Positions 8,380 to 16,103 of a stretch of DNA of 64,000 nucleotides are shown piece after piece. Position numbers and translations under genes: made by a program. Source of the DNA: Streptomyces sp. JH14 (GTDB taxonomy: Bacteria; Actinomycetota; Actinomycetes; Streptomycetales; Streptomycetaceae); contig NZ_JAJNEL010000001.1 in NCBI RefSeq assembly GCF_029428675.1, positions 124,001-188,000 of the forward strand. Reading direction: 5' to 3'. Position 1 is the first letter of the stretch. Every line of letters starts with the position of its first letter. Under the pieces are notes generated by a model that saw only the letters and a list, made by a program, of their open reading frames with translations, made no database searches and had not been told where the DNA came from.

Positions 8380-8993
8380 TCGTGACGGCCCTGCTCGAGC
8401 CGCACACCGAAATCGGGAACGTTGAACGTGGCGGCCGTGACCGCGACCGCGGTCACGCGCACGTCGGTCAGAGTGCTCGACACCGCCTGCTGGGCGAAGC
8501 CGTTGGGGTCGAAGAACTGCGAGTTCCTGTCCTCCGGGCTGATGGGGCCCTTGGTGACCGCACCCGCTGCCACGCCGATGTCCAGGCCGTCGAGATTCGC
8601 CTGTCCGACCGACGCGGACGTCACGTCGAGGAACAGGTCCCTGGCCTCCACCGGCCTCTGTTCGCCGCCGGTGAACCTCAGGGTGTACGGGCCCAGGACC
8701 GGGACCGGTGCCACCACGGACTGGCACAGCCCACTGATCGTCGCGTTGCGGGCCCCGATGACCACGACCGGCACGAGGGTGCCCGCCCGGCTCACATCCA
8801 CCATGCCGTAGATGCTCACACCGCGGGACCTCAGAGTGTCCGCCGTCACCTGGAACCTCTGGCCGGAGACGAAGAAGGACGCGGCCAGCGCTCCCTGTGC
8901 CATGGCGATTCCGAGAACGGTGGCGGCCGTGACACCCGGAACGAGAACAGCGGCGAAGCGCTTCCAGCTGGTCCTGCCGGAGCGGTGCGACAT
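8370..8993 (-). CDS. DUF6230 exported protein
   Basis: 207 residues from ATG 8993, which has a GGAGGAG ribosome binding site six bases upstream; an earlier in-frame start at 9011 would leave that site inside the gene. The N-terminus has a twin-charged stretch (RSGRTSWKRF), a hydrophobic segment VLVPGVTAATVLGIAMAQGALAA with ALAAS cleavage, and the DUF6230 hallmark ASFFVSGQRFQVTAD directly after it. The rest is predicted beta-rich. Homologues are sometimes labelled cholesterol esterase, but I see no GxSxG motif, so no such activity is claimed. First gene of a three-gene operon. Confidence 0.85.
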   Translation of the reverse strand: MSHRSGRTSWKRFAAVLVPGVTAATVLGIAMAQGALAASFFVSGQRFQVTADTLRSRGVSIYGMVDVSRAGTLVPVVVIGARNATISGLCQSVVAPVPVLGPYTLRFTGGEQRPVEARDLFLDVTSASVGQANLDGLDIGVAAGAVTKGPISPEDRNSQFFDPNGFAQQAVSSTLTDVRVTAVAVTAATFNVPDFGVRLEQGRHECF

Positions 8994-9477
8994 CCCGTCT
9001 CCTCCGGTCATGAAAATGGGGCCGCCCAGGTCGGGCGCGGGCAGGCGACATCTCCGTCTCTGGTGACGGATCCTAGACTTCCGTGTGCGTCAGCCGACGG
9101 CAGGTCGGGCTGGTCAGACGGGTGACGCCGTTTCCGTTGGGCCTGTCGGACGAGGTCCCGCCGACCGTGAGCGCGGCCGCCGCGCCCTCCGCTCACTCCC
9201 GTGCGAACCGGTCGGGGCGCACCTCGTACCCGCACGGAGGGGACCGGCTTCCGGCGCGCGGCGCGTGGAGTCGCCCGGCGGACAACGGCCGGTTGCGCAC
9301 TACGGTCGGCACCCGGACAGTGCCCCGCCTCACCGGGGTCACCCCGCTCCTGCCGTCGCGCTGCCGGGCCGCTCACGCCGATGGCCCGGTCATCCCGATG
9401 ATGACGCGGCACGGCCCCGGTAGCACGATGGTCCGTGCACCGGTCCGGTGCACGGACCGGGAGAGAAGGGGGACCGG
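8994..9477. other. intergenic region between divergent DUF6230 operon and two-component operon
   Basis: No gene called. The right end holds the dyad described separately (9430-9458) and the response-regulator ribosome binding site. Near 9068-9080 the sequence GATCCTAGACTTCCG contains a TAGACT -10-like hexamer, but no matching -35 was found. Confidence 0.45.
9430..9458. promoter_or_regulatory. 29-bp perfect dyad (14-bp arms, 1-nt centre) before response regulator
   Basis: Arms GGTCCGTGCACCGG and CCGGTGCACGGACC around a single central T. The right arm ends 19 bases before the response-regulator start. It could be an operator (autoregulation or another repressor) or, in RNA, a hairpin of the 5' leader next to the ribosome binding site. 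The dyad is far longer than expected by chance. Confidence 0.6.
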
Positions 9478-10188
9478 ATGAGCGGTGGCGTCGGTCGGGG
9501 GCAGGTGCTGGTGGTGGACGACGATCCGGCGATCCGGCGTTCGCTGGAGCGGGGACTGCGATTGGCCGGCTTCGCGGTGGCGCTTGCCGGAGGAGGGCGG
9601 ACCGCCCTGGCCCATGTGCGACGGGAACCGACCGATGTGGTCGTGCTCGACATATCGATGCCCGACCTCGACGGCATCCAGGTGTGCCGGGCGTTGCGCG
9701 AGGACGGCAACGACCTGCCCGTGCTGATGCTGTCGGCTCTGGACGAGACGGCGGACCGCATCGCGGGGCTCCAGGCGGGTGGCGACGACTACCTGGTCAA
9801 GCCGTTCGCGCTGCAGGAGCTGGTGCTGCGGCTCGATGCACTCCTGCGCCGGCGGCCGCCCAGGGCCACGGACATGGTCCGCGTCGGCCCGCTCGTGCTG
9901 GATCCGGCTGCCCGCGAGGCACGGCTGGACAGCGAGTTGCTGACGCTGACCCGGCGGGAGTTCGAGCTGCTGGAGGTCCTCGCGCGCAACGCGGGGATCG
10001 TCCTCACCCGGGACCAGTTGCTGGAGCGCGTCTGGGGGTACGACGTCGAGGTGCGTACGGACGCCGTCGACACCTTCGTCAGCTACCTGCGACGCAAACT
10101 GGAGTGTGGCGGCCGGGCTCGGGTCATCCACACGGTGCGGGGAGTCGGTTTCGTCCTGCGCGCGGACCATGGGGGTGGCAACGCGTGA
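9478..10188 (+). CDS. OmpR-family response regulator
   Basis: 236 residues. Receiver domain at residues 9-120: acidic pocket VDDD (13-16), phospho-acceptor aspartate D58 in VVLDISMPD, conserved lysine K108 in YLVKPF. C-terminal winged helix at ~140-230 with LTRREFELLEVLARN and the recognition region VDTFVSYLRRKLE followed by IHTVRGVGF. ATG 9478 is chosen because AGAAGGGGG lies seven bases upstream; an upstream GTG at 9448 falls within the 29-bp dyad. The stop overlaps the GTG of the sensor kinase (GTGA), so the partners are coupled. The signal is unknown. Confidence 0.93.
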   Translation: MSGGVGRGQVLVVDDDPAIRRSLERGLRLAGFAVALAGGGRTALAHVRREPTDVVVLDISMPDLDGIQVCRALREDGNDLPVLMLSALDETADRIAGLQAGGDDYLVKPFALQELVLRLDALLRRRPPRATDMVRVGPLVLDPAAREARLDSELLTLTRREFELLEVLARNAGIVLTRDQLLERVWGYDVEVRTDAVDTFVSYLRRKLECGGRARVIHTVRGVGFVLRADHGGGNA

Positions 10189-11678
10189 AGCTGGCCACGC
10201 GTATCGCGCTCGCCGTCGGCGCCACCGTGCCGGTACTGGTGCTGGCGGCGGGATGGTTGCTGCTCCTGCTGGTCGCCCATGACCTGCATGCCGAGCAGGA
10301 CGCGCATCTGCGAGAGCGTGCGGAGGTGGCAGCCGTCAACGCCCGCCAGCTGTTGCGGGCCACCGCCGCCGACCGTCCCGCAGCGGTCGAACAGGCGCGT
10401 GAACGGCAGTTGTACGCCTCCGGCCTGGATGTCGGCATCCGGCTGACCGGACCGCACGGCACCGTCTCGGGCGGCCCTCAGCCCGATGCATCCGTGCCCC
10501 TGCCGGCCCGGGCACGGACTCCGGTCACCGTCGAGGACGGGGCCAGGAGCTGGCGGGTGCTGTCGGTACGTGTGCAGGGGTCGCGCCCGGGTGTCCAGGG
10601 CACACTGTGGCTGTTCTCCCCCGACACCGCCGGCGACAGCCAACTGACTCTCGTTCGCCGACGCGTGGTGACCGTGGCACTGCTGGCAGCAGTGGCGTCG
10701 GGGCTCGTGGCGTTCGCTGTCGCCTCACGGGCCGGCCGCCCGTTGCGTCGGCTGCAGCAGCGCACCAGCGGCCTCGACCCGCGGGTGGACACGGCAAGGC
10801 TCGACCACACACCGACCGGGGTCTCCGAGGTCGATGACCTGGCCCGGACTCTGCAGACCGTGCTGGCCCGCTACGACGAACAGGCCTCGCGGACCGCTCA
10901 GGCCCTGACCACCGCCCGGTCCTTCGCCGCCGCCGCGGCGCACGAGCTGCGTACCCCGCTGATGAGCATGCAGACGAACCTGGAGATCCTCGACCAGCAT
11001 CCCGGCCTGGCATCGGCGGACCGGGACGAGGTCCTCGGCGATCTCCGGGCCGAGCACGCCCGGATGCTGGGCCTGCTGGTGATGCTGAGGGAGCTCGGCC
11101 GGGGCGACCTGGTCGAGGCCGATGCCTTCGGAGCGGTGGACCTCACCGAGGCGATCGACGCCTCCGTCGCCGACGCCAGGCGCAGGCACCCCACGGCGGA
11201 GATCGCCGTGCCGGTCATGCCGCGTCTGCATGTGCACGCGTGGGAGCCCGGAGTGCGGACCATCATCGACAACCTCCTGGCCAATGCCCTGATCCACGGT
11301 CGGAGCGATGACGGACGCGCACGGGTGGAATTGGGTCTTCGAGCGGGCGGACACCCCAGGGGGTCGTGCGCGGTGCTGACGATCGACGACCGCGGCCCCG
11401 GCGTCCTCCCCTCGCAGCGTGATGCCGTCTTCCGTCGCTTCGAGCGGAGCCCGGACAGTCCCGGCTCCGGCCTCGGTCTGACGCTGGTCGCGCAACAGAC
11501 CGCCCTGCACACGGGCAGCATCCGGATCCAGGACCGCCCCGGCGGCCGGGGCACACGGATCGAGGTCCGGCTCCCCGTGCGAGACAGCAGGCAGGCGGAG
11601 ATCTCCTTGCCGACCGAGCGGGACTGGCTGATCGCAACCGCCGCACCCCCACAAGGTTTCCACAAGGACAGCTCCTAA
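10185..11678 (+). CDS. two-component sensor histidine kinase
   Basis: 497 residues. First membrane helix at ~7-30 (ALAVGATVPVLVLAAGWLLL), a short extracellular region of ~120 residues, second helix at ~160-180, HAMP linker, then the H-box AAAAHELRTPLMSM around residue 250. ATP-binding motifs follow: N-box IIDNLLANALIHG, G1 box DDRGPGV, G2 box SGLGLTLV. The GTG start overlaps the regulator stop. Autophosphorylated on the H-box histidine, it would phosphorylate D58 of the upstream regulator. Extracellular sensing region shows no known domain. The two following genes encode small exported proteins that may be linked to sensing or may be targets. Confidence 0.93.
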   Translation: MKLATRIALAVGATVPVLVLAAGWLLLLLVAHDLHAEQDAHLRERAEVAAVNARQLLRATAADRPAAVEQARERQLYASGLDVGIRLTGPHGTVSGGPQPDASVPLPARARTPVTVEDGARSWRVLSVRVQGSRPGVQGTLWLFSPDTAGDSQLTLVRRRVVTVALLAAVASGLVAFAVASRAGRPLRRLQQRTSGLDPRVDTARLDHTPTGVSEVDDLARTLQTVLARYDEQASRTAQALTTARSFAAAAAHELRTPLMSMQTNLEILDQHPGLASADRDEVLGDLRAEHARMLGLLVMLRELGRGDLVEADAFGAVDLTEAIDASVADARRRHPTAEIAVPVMPRLHVHAWEPGVRTIIDNLLANALIHGRSDDGRARVELGLRAGGHPRGSCAVLTIDDRGPGVLPSQRDAVFRRFERSPDSPGSGLGLTLVAQQTALHTGSIRIQDRPGGRGTRIEVRLPVRDSRQAEISLPTERDWLIATAAPPQGFHKDSS

Positions 11679-11735
11679 CTTCTGCGCATGCGCGGGTGCA
11701 TGGGCCTCGCGCCCGCTCCTGGAGGAGACACCGTC

Positions 11736-12134
11736 ATGAGGATCGCCAAACCCACCGCCCTGGCTCTCACCACCGTCGGCGCACTGCTCGCCGCCGCCGG
11801 CACGGCCGCGGCCGGGGGCGGATCGCCGGCGCCGAACCCCACTCCGACCGGCGACGGAGCGCACGTGCTGTGCAAGCGGGTACCGAAGATCGAGAAGCGC
11901 ATCGAGCGGGCCCTGGACCGTCTCGGCGCCGACGCGGCACAGCGCGGTTCCGTCGCCCGGCTGGCGAAGCGGGTGGAGAACGCCAAGGCAGCAGGTCACA
12001 CGGAGATCGAGACCTACCTCAACGACAAGCTCACCTTCCGCCGCTCGCTCGTTCCCACGCTCGAGAAGCGCCAGAAGGACCTGACCTCGGTCAAGACCTG
12101 GTGCAAGGCCAACAGCAACGGGAGCAAGAAATGA
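11736..12134 (+). CDS. small secreted protein of unknown function
   Basis: 132 residues from ATG 11736, which follows a GGAGGAG site. Signal peptide MRIAKPTALALTTVGALLAA with AGTAAA cleavage region; the mature part begins GGGSPAPNPTP and then forms a charged, probably helical coil with two cysteines (VLCKRVPKIEKRIERAL and VKTWCKAN), suggesting a two-helix hairpin closed by one disulfide. No family recognised. It directly follows the sensor kinase with a 57-bp gap and overlaps the next gene by ATGA, so it probably belongs to the two-component operon and could be an extracytoplasmic partner or a target. Confidence 0.75.
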   Translation: MRIAKPTALALTTVGALLAAAGTAAAGGGSPAPNPTPTGDGAHVLCKRVPKIEKRIERALDRLGADAAQRGSVARLAKRVENAKAAGHTEIETYLNDKLTFRRSLVPTLEKRQKDLTSVKTWCKANSNGSKK

Positions 12135-12352
12135 CGGTCCGCCACGCCGCCACCGCCGTCGCGGCCGCCGTCCTGCTGCTCACGGCCCTCACCGGCTGCG
12201 GACAGGGCGGTGACGGAGAGAGCAGCGGCACCTCCGACCGCCCCGTGACCACCAGCCCGTCAGAGGTCAGGCACATGAAGCAACTGGTGGACGCGGCCGA
12301 ATCGGCCGCTGCCGCGGCAGAATCCGCCACGGCGGAAGACGGCAAGGACTGA
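12131..12352 (+). CDS. small lipoprotein
   Basis: 73 residues, translationally coupled (ATGA) to the preceding secreted protein gene. A lipoprotein signal is clear: MTVRHAATAVAAAVLLLTAL with lipobox LTGC, cysteine at residue 23. The mature part is about 50 residues, serine-rich then an alanine/glutamate helix (LVDAAESAAAAAESATAE). No known domain. Probably anchored to the outer face of the membrane. Last gene of the regulator-kinase-exported protein operon; a hairpin follows. Confidence 0.72.
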   Translation: MTVRHAATAVAAAVLLLTALTGCGQGGDGESSGTSDRPVTTSPSEVRHMKQLVDAAESAAAAAESATAEDGKD

Positions 12353-12403
12353 TCCGGAGAACGACGCGGTCCGTCCGGCCGTCCCCTGTGAACGCGGGAA
12401 CGC

Positions 12404-12432
12404 CGCCCGGCAGAGGTCCGCCGAGCCGGGCG
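12404..12432 (+). terminator. hairpin after the two-component operon
   Basis: 8-bp stem CGCCCGGC / GCCGGGCG with a 13-nt loop, 50 bp after the lipoprotein stop. Confidence 0.4.
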
Positions 12433-12588
12433 AGCGGATCACGTCGACGGGGGCCGACGAGGATCACACACCGAGATCAAATCGGTGCGAATCTCGCAAA
12501 AACAAATGTTCAGACCTTGCAAAATGACCGATTCCACCCTCGTTGCGACTGAGGGTCCGATCCTCACATCCCGGCCGGATGGGTCCGT

Positions 12589-12619
12589 TTGAATGATCAA
12601 AGTGGCAGGGGGTTAGCAT
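12589..12619 (+). promoter_or_regulatory. possible promoter of the GAPDH gene
   Basis: TTGAAT (12589-12594) and TAGCAT (12614-12619) with a 19-bp spacer, in an unusually AT-rich stretch (about 12460-12650) and ending 31 bases before the GTG start. Spacer is longer than ideal, hence the low score. Confidence 0.35.
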
Positions 12620-12650
12620 ATGAGCGCCCCCTAGCTCGAAAGATAAACTT

Positions 12651-14096
12651 GTGACTGTCAACGAGGACTCGTTCACCAACTGGAAGAACCGCGAGGAGAT
12701 CGCGGAGTCGATGATCCCGATCATCGGGAAGCTGCACCGGGAGCGGGACGTCACGATCCTGCTCCACAGCCGCTCCTTGGTGAACAAGTCGGTGGTCAGC
12801 ATTCTCAAGACCCACCGATTCGCCCGGCAGATCGCCGGTGAGGAACTCTCGGTCACCGAGACGCTGCCTTTCCTGCAGGCTCTGACCACACTCGATCTCG
12901 GTCCCTCCCAGATCGACATCGGCATGCTCGCCGCGACGTACAAGGCCGACGACCGCGGCCTGACGGTGGAGGAGTTCACCGCAGGAGCCGTCGCCGGCGC
13001 CACGGGCGCCAACAAGATCGAGCGTCGCGAGGGGCGCGACGTCGTCCTCTACGGTTTCGGCCGCATCGGCCGCCTGCTGGCCCGCCTGCTCATCGAGAAG
13101 TCCGGCTCCGGCAACGGCCTGCGGCTGCGCGCCGTCGTCGTCCGCAGGGGCGGCGCCGAGGACATCGTCAAGCGTGCCTCGCTGCTGCGCCGTGACTCGA
13201 TCCACGGCCAGTTCCAGGGCACGATCACCGTCGACGAGGCGAACAACAAGATCATCGCCAACGGCAACGAGATCACGTTCATCTACGCCGACGACCCGTC
13301 GCAGGTGGACTACACGGCGTACGGCATCAAGGACGCCATCCTCATCGACAACACCGGCAAGTGGCGCGACCGCGAGGGGCTGTCGAGCCACCTCCGCCCC
13401 GGCATCGAGAAGGTCGTCCTGACCGCGCCGGGCAAGGGTGACGTCCCCAACATCGTCCACGGCGTCAACCACGACATGATCAAGCCGGACGAGCAGATCA
13501 TCTCCTGCGCGTCCTGCACCACCAACGCGATCGTCCCGCCGCTGAAGGCGATGGAGGACGAGTACGGCGTTCTGCGCGGCCACGTGGAGACCGTCCACTC
13601 GTTCACCAACGACCAGAACCTGCTGGACAATTACCACAAGTCCGACCGTCGCGGCCGTTCCGCGCCGCTCAACATGGTCATCACGGAGACCGGCGCCGCC
13701 TCCGCCGTCGCCAAGGCGCTGCCGGACCTCAAGGCGAGGATCACCGGCAGCTCGATCCGCGTCCCGGTGCCGGACGTGTCGATCGCGATCCTCAACCTGC
13801 AGCTCGCCCGCGAGACCAACCGCGAGGAAGTCCTGGACTACCTCCGCGAGGTGTCCCTGACCTCGCCGCTCAAGCGTCAGATCGACTTCACCAGCGCCCC
13901 CGACGCCGTCTCGAACGACTTCATCGGCTCGCGGCACGCCTCGATCGTCGACGCCGGCGCCACCAAGGTCGAGGGCGACAACGCGATCCTCTACCTCTGG
14001 TACGACAACGAGTTCGGCTACTCCTGCCAGGTCATCCGGGTCGTCCAGCACGTCTCCGGGGTGGAGTACCCGACCTACCCGGCCCCGGCCGTCTGA
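12651..14096 (+). CDS. gap: glyceraldehyde-3-phosphate dehydrogenase, long form with N-terminal extension
   Basis: 481 residues against about 335 for ordinary GAPDH. Residues 1-128 are an extra domain rich in helices (from VNEDSFTNWKNREEIAESM). The GAPDH core begins at VVLYGFGRIGRLL (131-143, NAD-binding glycine motif). The catalytic cysteine is C289 in SCASCTTNA, and the partner histidine lies in the VETVHSFTNDQ segment near residue 315. The C-terminal WYDNEFGYS motif is present. It oxidises glyceraldehyde-3-phosphate with NAD(P) and phosphate in glycolysis or the reverse. Long-form enzymes are known as second GAPDH copies in Streptomyces. GTG start; upstream in-frame codons absent. Strong terminator follows. 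Confidence 0.93.
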   Translation: MTVNEDSFTNWKNREEIAESMIPIIGKLHRERDVTILLHSRSLVNKSVVSILKTHRFARQIAGEELSVTETLPFLQALTTLDLGPSQIDIGMLAATYKADDRGLTVEEFTAGAVAGATGANKIERREGRDVVLYGFGRIGRLLARLLIEKSGSGNGLRLRAVVVRRGGAEDIVKRASLLRRDSIHGQFQGTITVDEANNKIIANGNEITFIYADDPSQVDYTAYGIKDAILIDNTGKWRDREGLSSHLRPGIEKVVLTAPGKGDVPNIVHGVNHDMIKPDEQIISCASCTTNAIVPPLKAMEDEYGVLRGHVETVHSFTNDQNLLDNYHKSDRRGRSAPLNMVITETGAASAVAKALPDLKARITGSSIRVPVPDVSIAILNLQLARETNREEVLDYLREVSLTSPLKRQIDFTSAPDAVSNDFIGSRHASIVDAGATKVEGDNAILYLWYDNEFGYSCQVIRVVQHVSGVEYPTYPAPAV

Positions 14097-14111
14097 TCTC
14101 TGCGCACGTTT

Positions 14112-14147
14112 CCCACCGGTGCCCCGGCAGGCGGGGGCACCGGTGGG
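14112..14147 (+). terminator. strong hairpin terminator after GAPDH gene
   Basis: Perfect 14-bp stem CCCACCGGTGCCCC / GGGGCACCGGTGGG with an 8-nt loop, starting 15 bp after the stop codon. Confidence 0.85.
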
Positions 14148-14289
14148 GCGCCCCCGCCCGGTACAGCGCCTGGATGCGGTCCGGCCCGGAAAGGCGCGGA
14201 TCCGGGCGGCTGATCGGAGTCCGGCGCCTCCCGGCAGGTATCGCAGACACTGCCGCCGCGGCCGTCTCGTGGCCGGGCGCGCCCCCGCC

Positions 14290-14318
14290 GATCAGCAGCG
14301 CGCCGTGCTGCTCTGATC
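14290..14318 (-). terminator. hairpin downstream of the deacetylase operon
   Basis: GATCAGCAGC pairs with GCTGCTCTGATC (two-base bulge) around a 7-nt loop, about 80 bp past the minus-strand stop at 14398. Confidence 0.45.
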
Positions 14319-14397
14319 AGGTGCTGCGCACCGGTGCCTGCCGTCGAGTGAGGAACGGTGACTCCTCATACCGCTGTTCGAGTTAGGCGGGGCGGCG

Positions 14398-15201
14398 TCA
14401 CCGGGGCGGCCGTGCCCGACGACGGTGTGTGCCGATGTCGGCGTGCCCGATGCCGTGCTCCGCCAGCGGGCCGACGGTCAGGCCGAGCCGGCTGCACTCG
14501 GTCAGCAGTCTGGGCAGTGCAGCGAGCGTGGCGCGCCAGGCGCCCGGCGCGCTCCACCCGTCCGCGTCGTGCAGCAGCACGGTGCCACCACCGGTCAGAT
14601 CCGCCAGGACGGATGCCCGCACGGAACGGGTATCGGCGTGTGCCGTCCAGTCCCGGCCCCATGCCGACCACAGCACCGGACGCAGGCCGGCGCGGCGGGC
14701 AGCTGCCAGGCGGCCGCCGGTGAGAATGCCGTAGGGCGGTCGGTACCACTGCGGCGCGGTCCCGCAGATGTCCTGCACCGCGGCGGCGGTCCGCGTCACC
14801 TCGCGTGCGTCGCGCAGCGGTGTGGGGAACCAGGGGCGCTCGTGCTGCCAGCCGTGCACCGCGACCTCGTGACCACCCGCCACGAGCGCCCGGCCGAGGG
14901 CCGGATGACGTTCCAATGCGCTGCCGACGACGAAGAAGGTGGCCCGTACCCGGTGCTCCTCCAGGACGTGCAGGAAGTGCGGGGTGCTGGCCGGGTCCGG
15001 CCCGTCGTCGAAGGTCAGTGCCACATGGGTTCGATGGCCGCGGCCGTCCAGCGCGGGGGCGAGGATCCTCCGTACAGGGGGCAGCCAGGTGGCGGCGGGT
15101 CCGATGTGGCACGCGGCAGCCACACCCGCGGCCAGACCCGCTGCGGCCGCCGCCGCGCCGGGTGACACCGCCGTCCACCCCGTCCCGAAGCGTCTCACCA
15201 T
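14398..15201 (-). CDS. polysaccharide deacetylase (NodB-type, CE4)
   Basis: 267 residues. An N-terminal hydrophobic, alanine-rich segment (residues ~12-33) is a signal anchor. The NodB domain starts at ~58: motif 1 TFDDGPD with catalytic D65 and metal ligand D66, motif 2 as HGWQHE with H116 and H120, motif 3 RPPYG, then motif 4 LWSAWGRDW and motif 5 VLLHDADG. CE4 enzymes deacetylate N- or O-acetyl groups of peptidoglycan, chitin or other polysaccharides. Motif 2 spacing (H-x3-H) is normal, though the usual H(S/T)-x-x-H-P has H after it missing P. Strong GGAAGGAGGAG ribosome binding site. The start overlaps the end of the EamA gene by 7 bp. Confidence 0.9.
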   Translation of the reverse strand: MVRRFGTGWTAVSPGAAAAAAGLAAGVAAACHIGPAATWLPPVRRILAPALDGRGHRTHVALTFDDGPDPASTPHFLHVLEEHRVRATFFVVGSALERHPALGRALVAGGHEVAVHGWQHERPWFPTPLRDAREVTRTAAAVQDICGTAPQWYRPPYGILTGGRLAAARRAGLRPVLWSAWGRDWTAHADTRSVRASVLADLTGGGTVLLHDADGWSAPGAWRATLAALPRLLTECSRLGLTVGPLAEHGIGHADIGTHRRRARPPR

Positions 15202-16061
15202 CGCTGCTCCTCCTTCCCGGACACCAGAGGTGATCTGCTCAATTGCACACTGGCGAAGGCGATGAGCCCCAGCGACGCGGCTTCCGGCAGTACCCGATAG
15301 CCCAGCTCGATCCGCTCCCCGAACAGCGAGACCCCCAGAACGACGCTCAGCAATGAGTCGCCGAGGGTGAGCGCGGGCTGTGACGCCGCCAGCGAGCCGG
15401 CCCGCAAGGTGGCCTGCAGCATGAGGAAGGAGCCCAGGCCGACGGCCGCGGCCGTATAGATCTGCCATGTCGCGAACAGCTCCCCGACTCCACCGGAGAC
15501 CAAGCCGAGCGTGTCCTTGATCAGGGCCGCGGTGAAGGCGAAGCCGATGGCGGTCACCGACCCCAGCACCGCCGCCCGGGCCGAGCCCTGCAGTCTCATG
15601 CCCACCACGGCCAGCATGATCGACACGGCGGCGGCGGGCACGGCGCTGACCAGCCACCTCCGTGGCGGCACGGTCTCCACACCGCCGGCCGGACTGGCCA
15701 GCAGGAGGAAAGCGGCCAGGCCGAGTGCCATCCCGAGGAACGCCCACCAGGTCCGCGCCCCCGGCGGCCGCCGGAAGACGACCGCGGCCAGCACCAGCGT
15801 GAACAGGAGCTCCGTCGTCATCACCGGCTGCACCACCGCCAGCGGCCCGGTCGCCAGGGCAAGGGCCTGCGCCACCCCGGAGACGACCAGCAGCCCCGCG
15901 CCCCACCGCCAGGAACGCCGGCGTATGAAGCCGAGCCGCCCGAGGAGACGGCTGCCCGGGGGGCCGGGCGGGTCGGTCGCGGCAGCACGGCGCTGGAGCA
16001 CGGAGGCGGCCGCGTTCCCGAGCGCGGCCAACAGCGCCAGTACGACGGAGACGATGATCAT
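15195..16061 (-). CDS. EamA/DMT-superfamily transporter
   Basis: 288 residues and strongly hydrophobic, consistent with the ten-helix drug/metabolite transporter plan: N-terminal helix IIVSVVLALLAALGNAAASVLQ, later GAGLLVVSGVAQALALATGPL, and LGDSLLSVVLGVSLFGERIELGY in the second half, which is the family's conserved end-of-repeat loop. The first helix ends with an Arg-Arg pair. Substrate unknown. It is the middle gene of a three-gene operon with a short-chain dehydrogenase (42 bp upstream) and the deacetylase (overlapping). Confidence 0.88.
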   Translation of the reverse strand: MIIVSVVLALLAALGNAAASVLQRRAAATDPPGPPGSRLLGRLGFIRRRSWRWGAGLLVVSGVAQALALATGPLAVVQPVMTTELLFTLVLAAVVFRRPPGARTWWAFLGMALGLAAFLLLASPAGGVETVPPRRWLVSAVPAAAVSIMLAVVGMRLQGSARAAVLGSVTAIGFAFTAALIKDTLGLVSGGVGELFATWQIYTAAAVGLGSFLMLQATLRAGSLAASQPALTLGDSLLSVVLGVSLFGERIELGYRVLPEAASLGLIAFASVQLSRSPLVSGKEEQRW

Positions 16062-16103
16062 GTGCCACCACCCCTGCGCGCGTGTCCGTTGCCGGGTGCC
16101 CGC

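Noticed and set aside
8370..8993. Cholesterol esterase (an occasional database label of DUF6230 proteins)
   Set aside because: No GxSxG or other esterase motif is visible.
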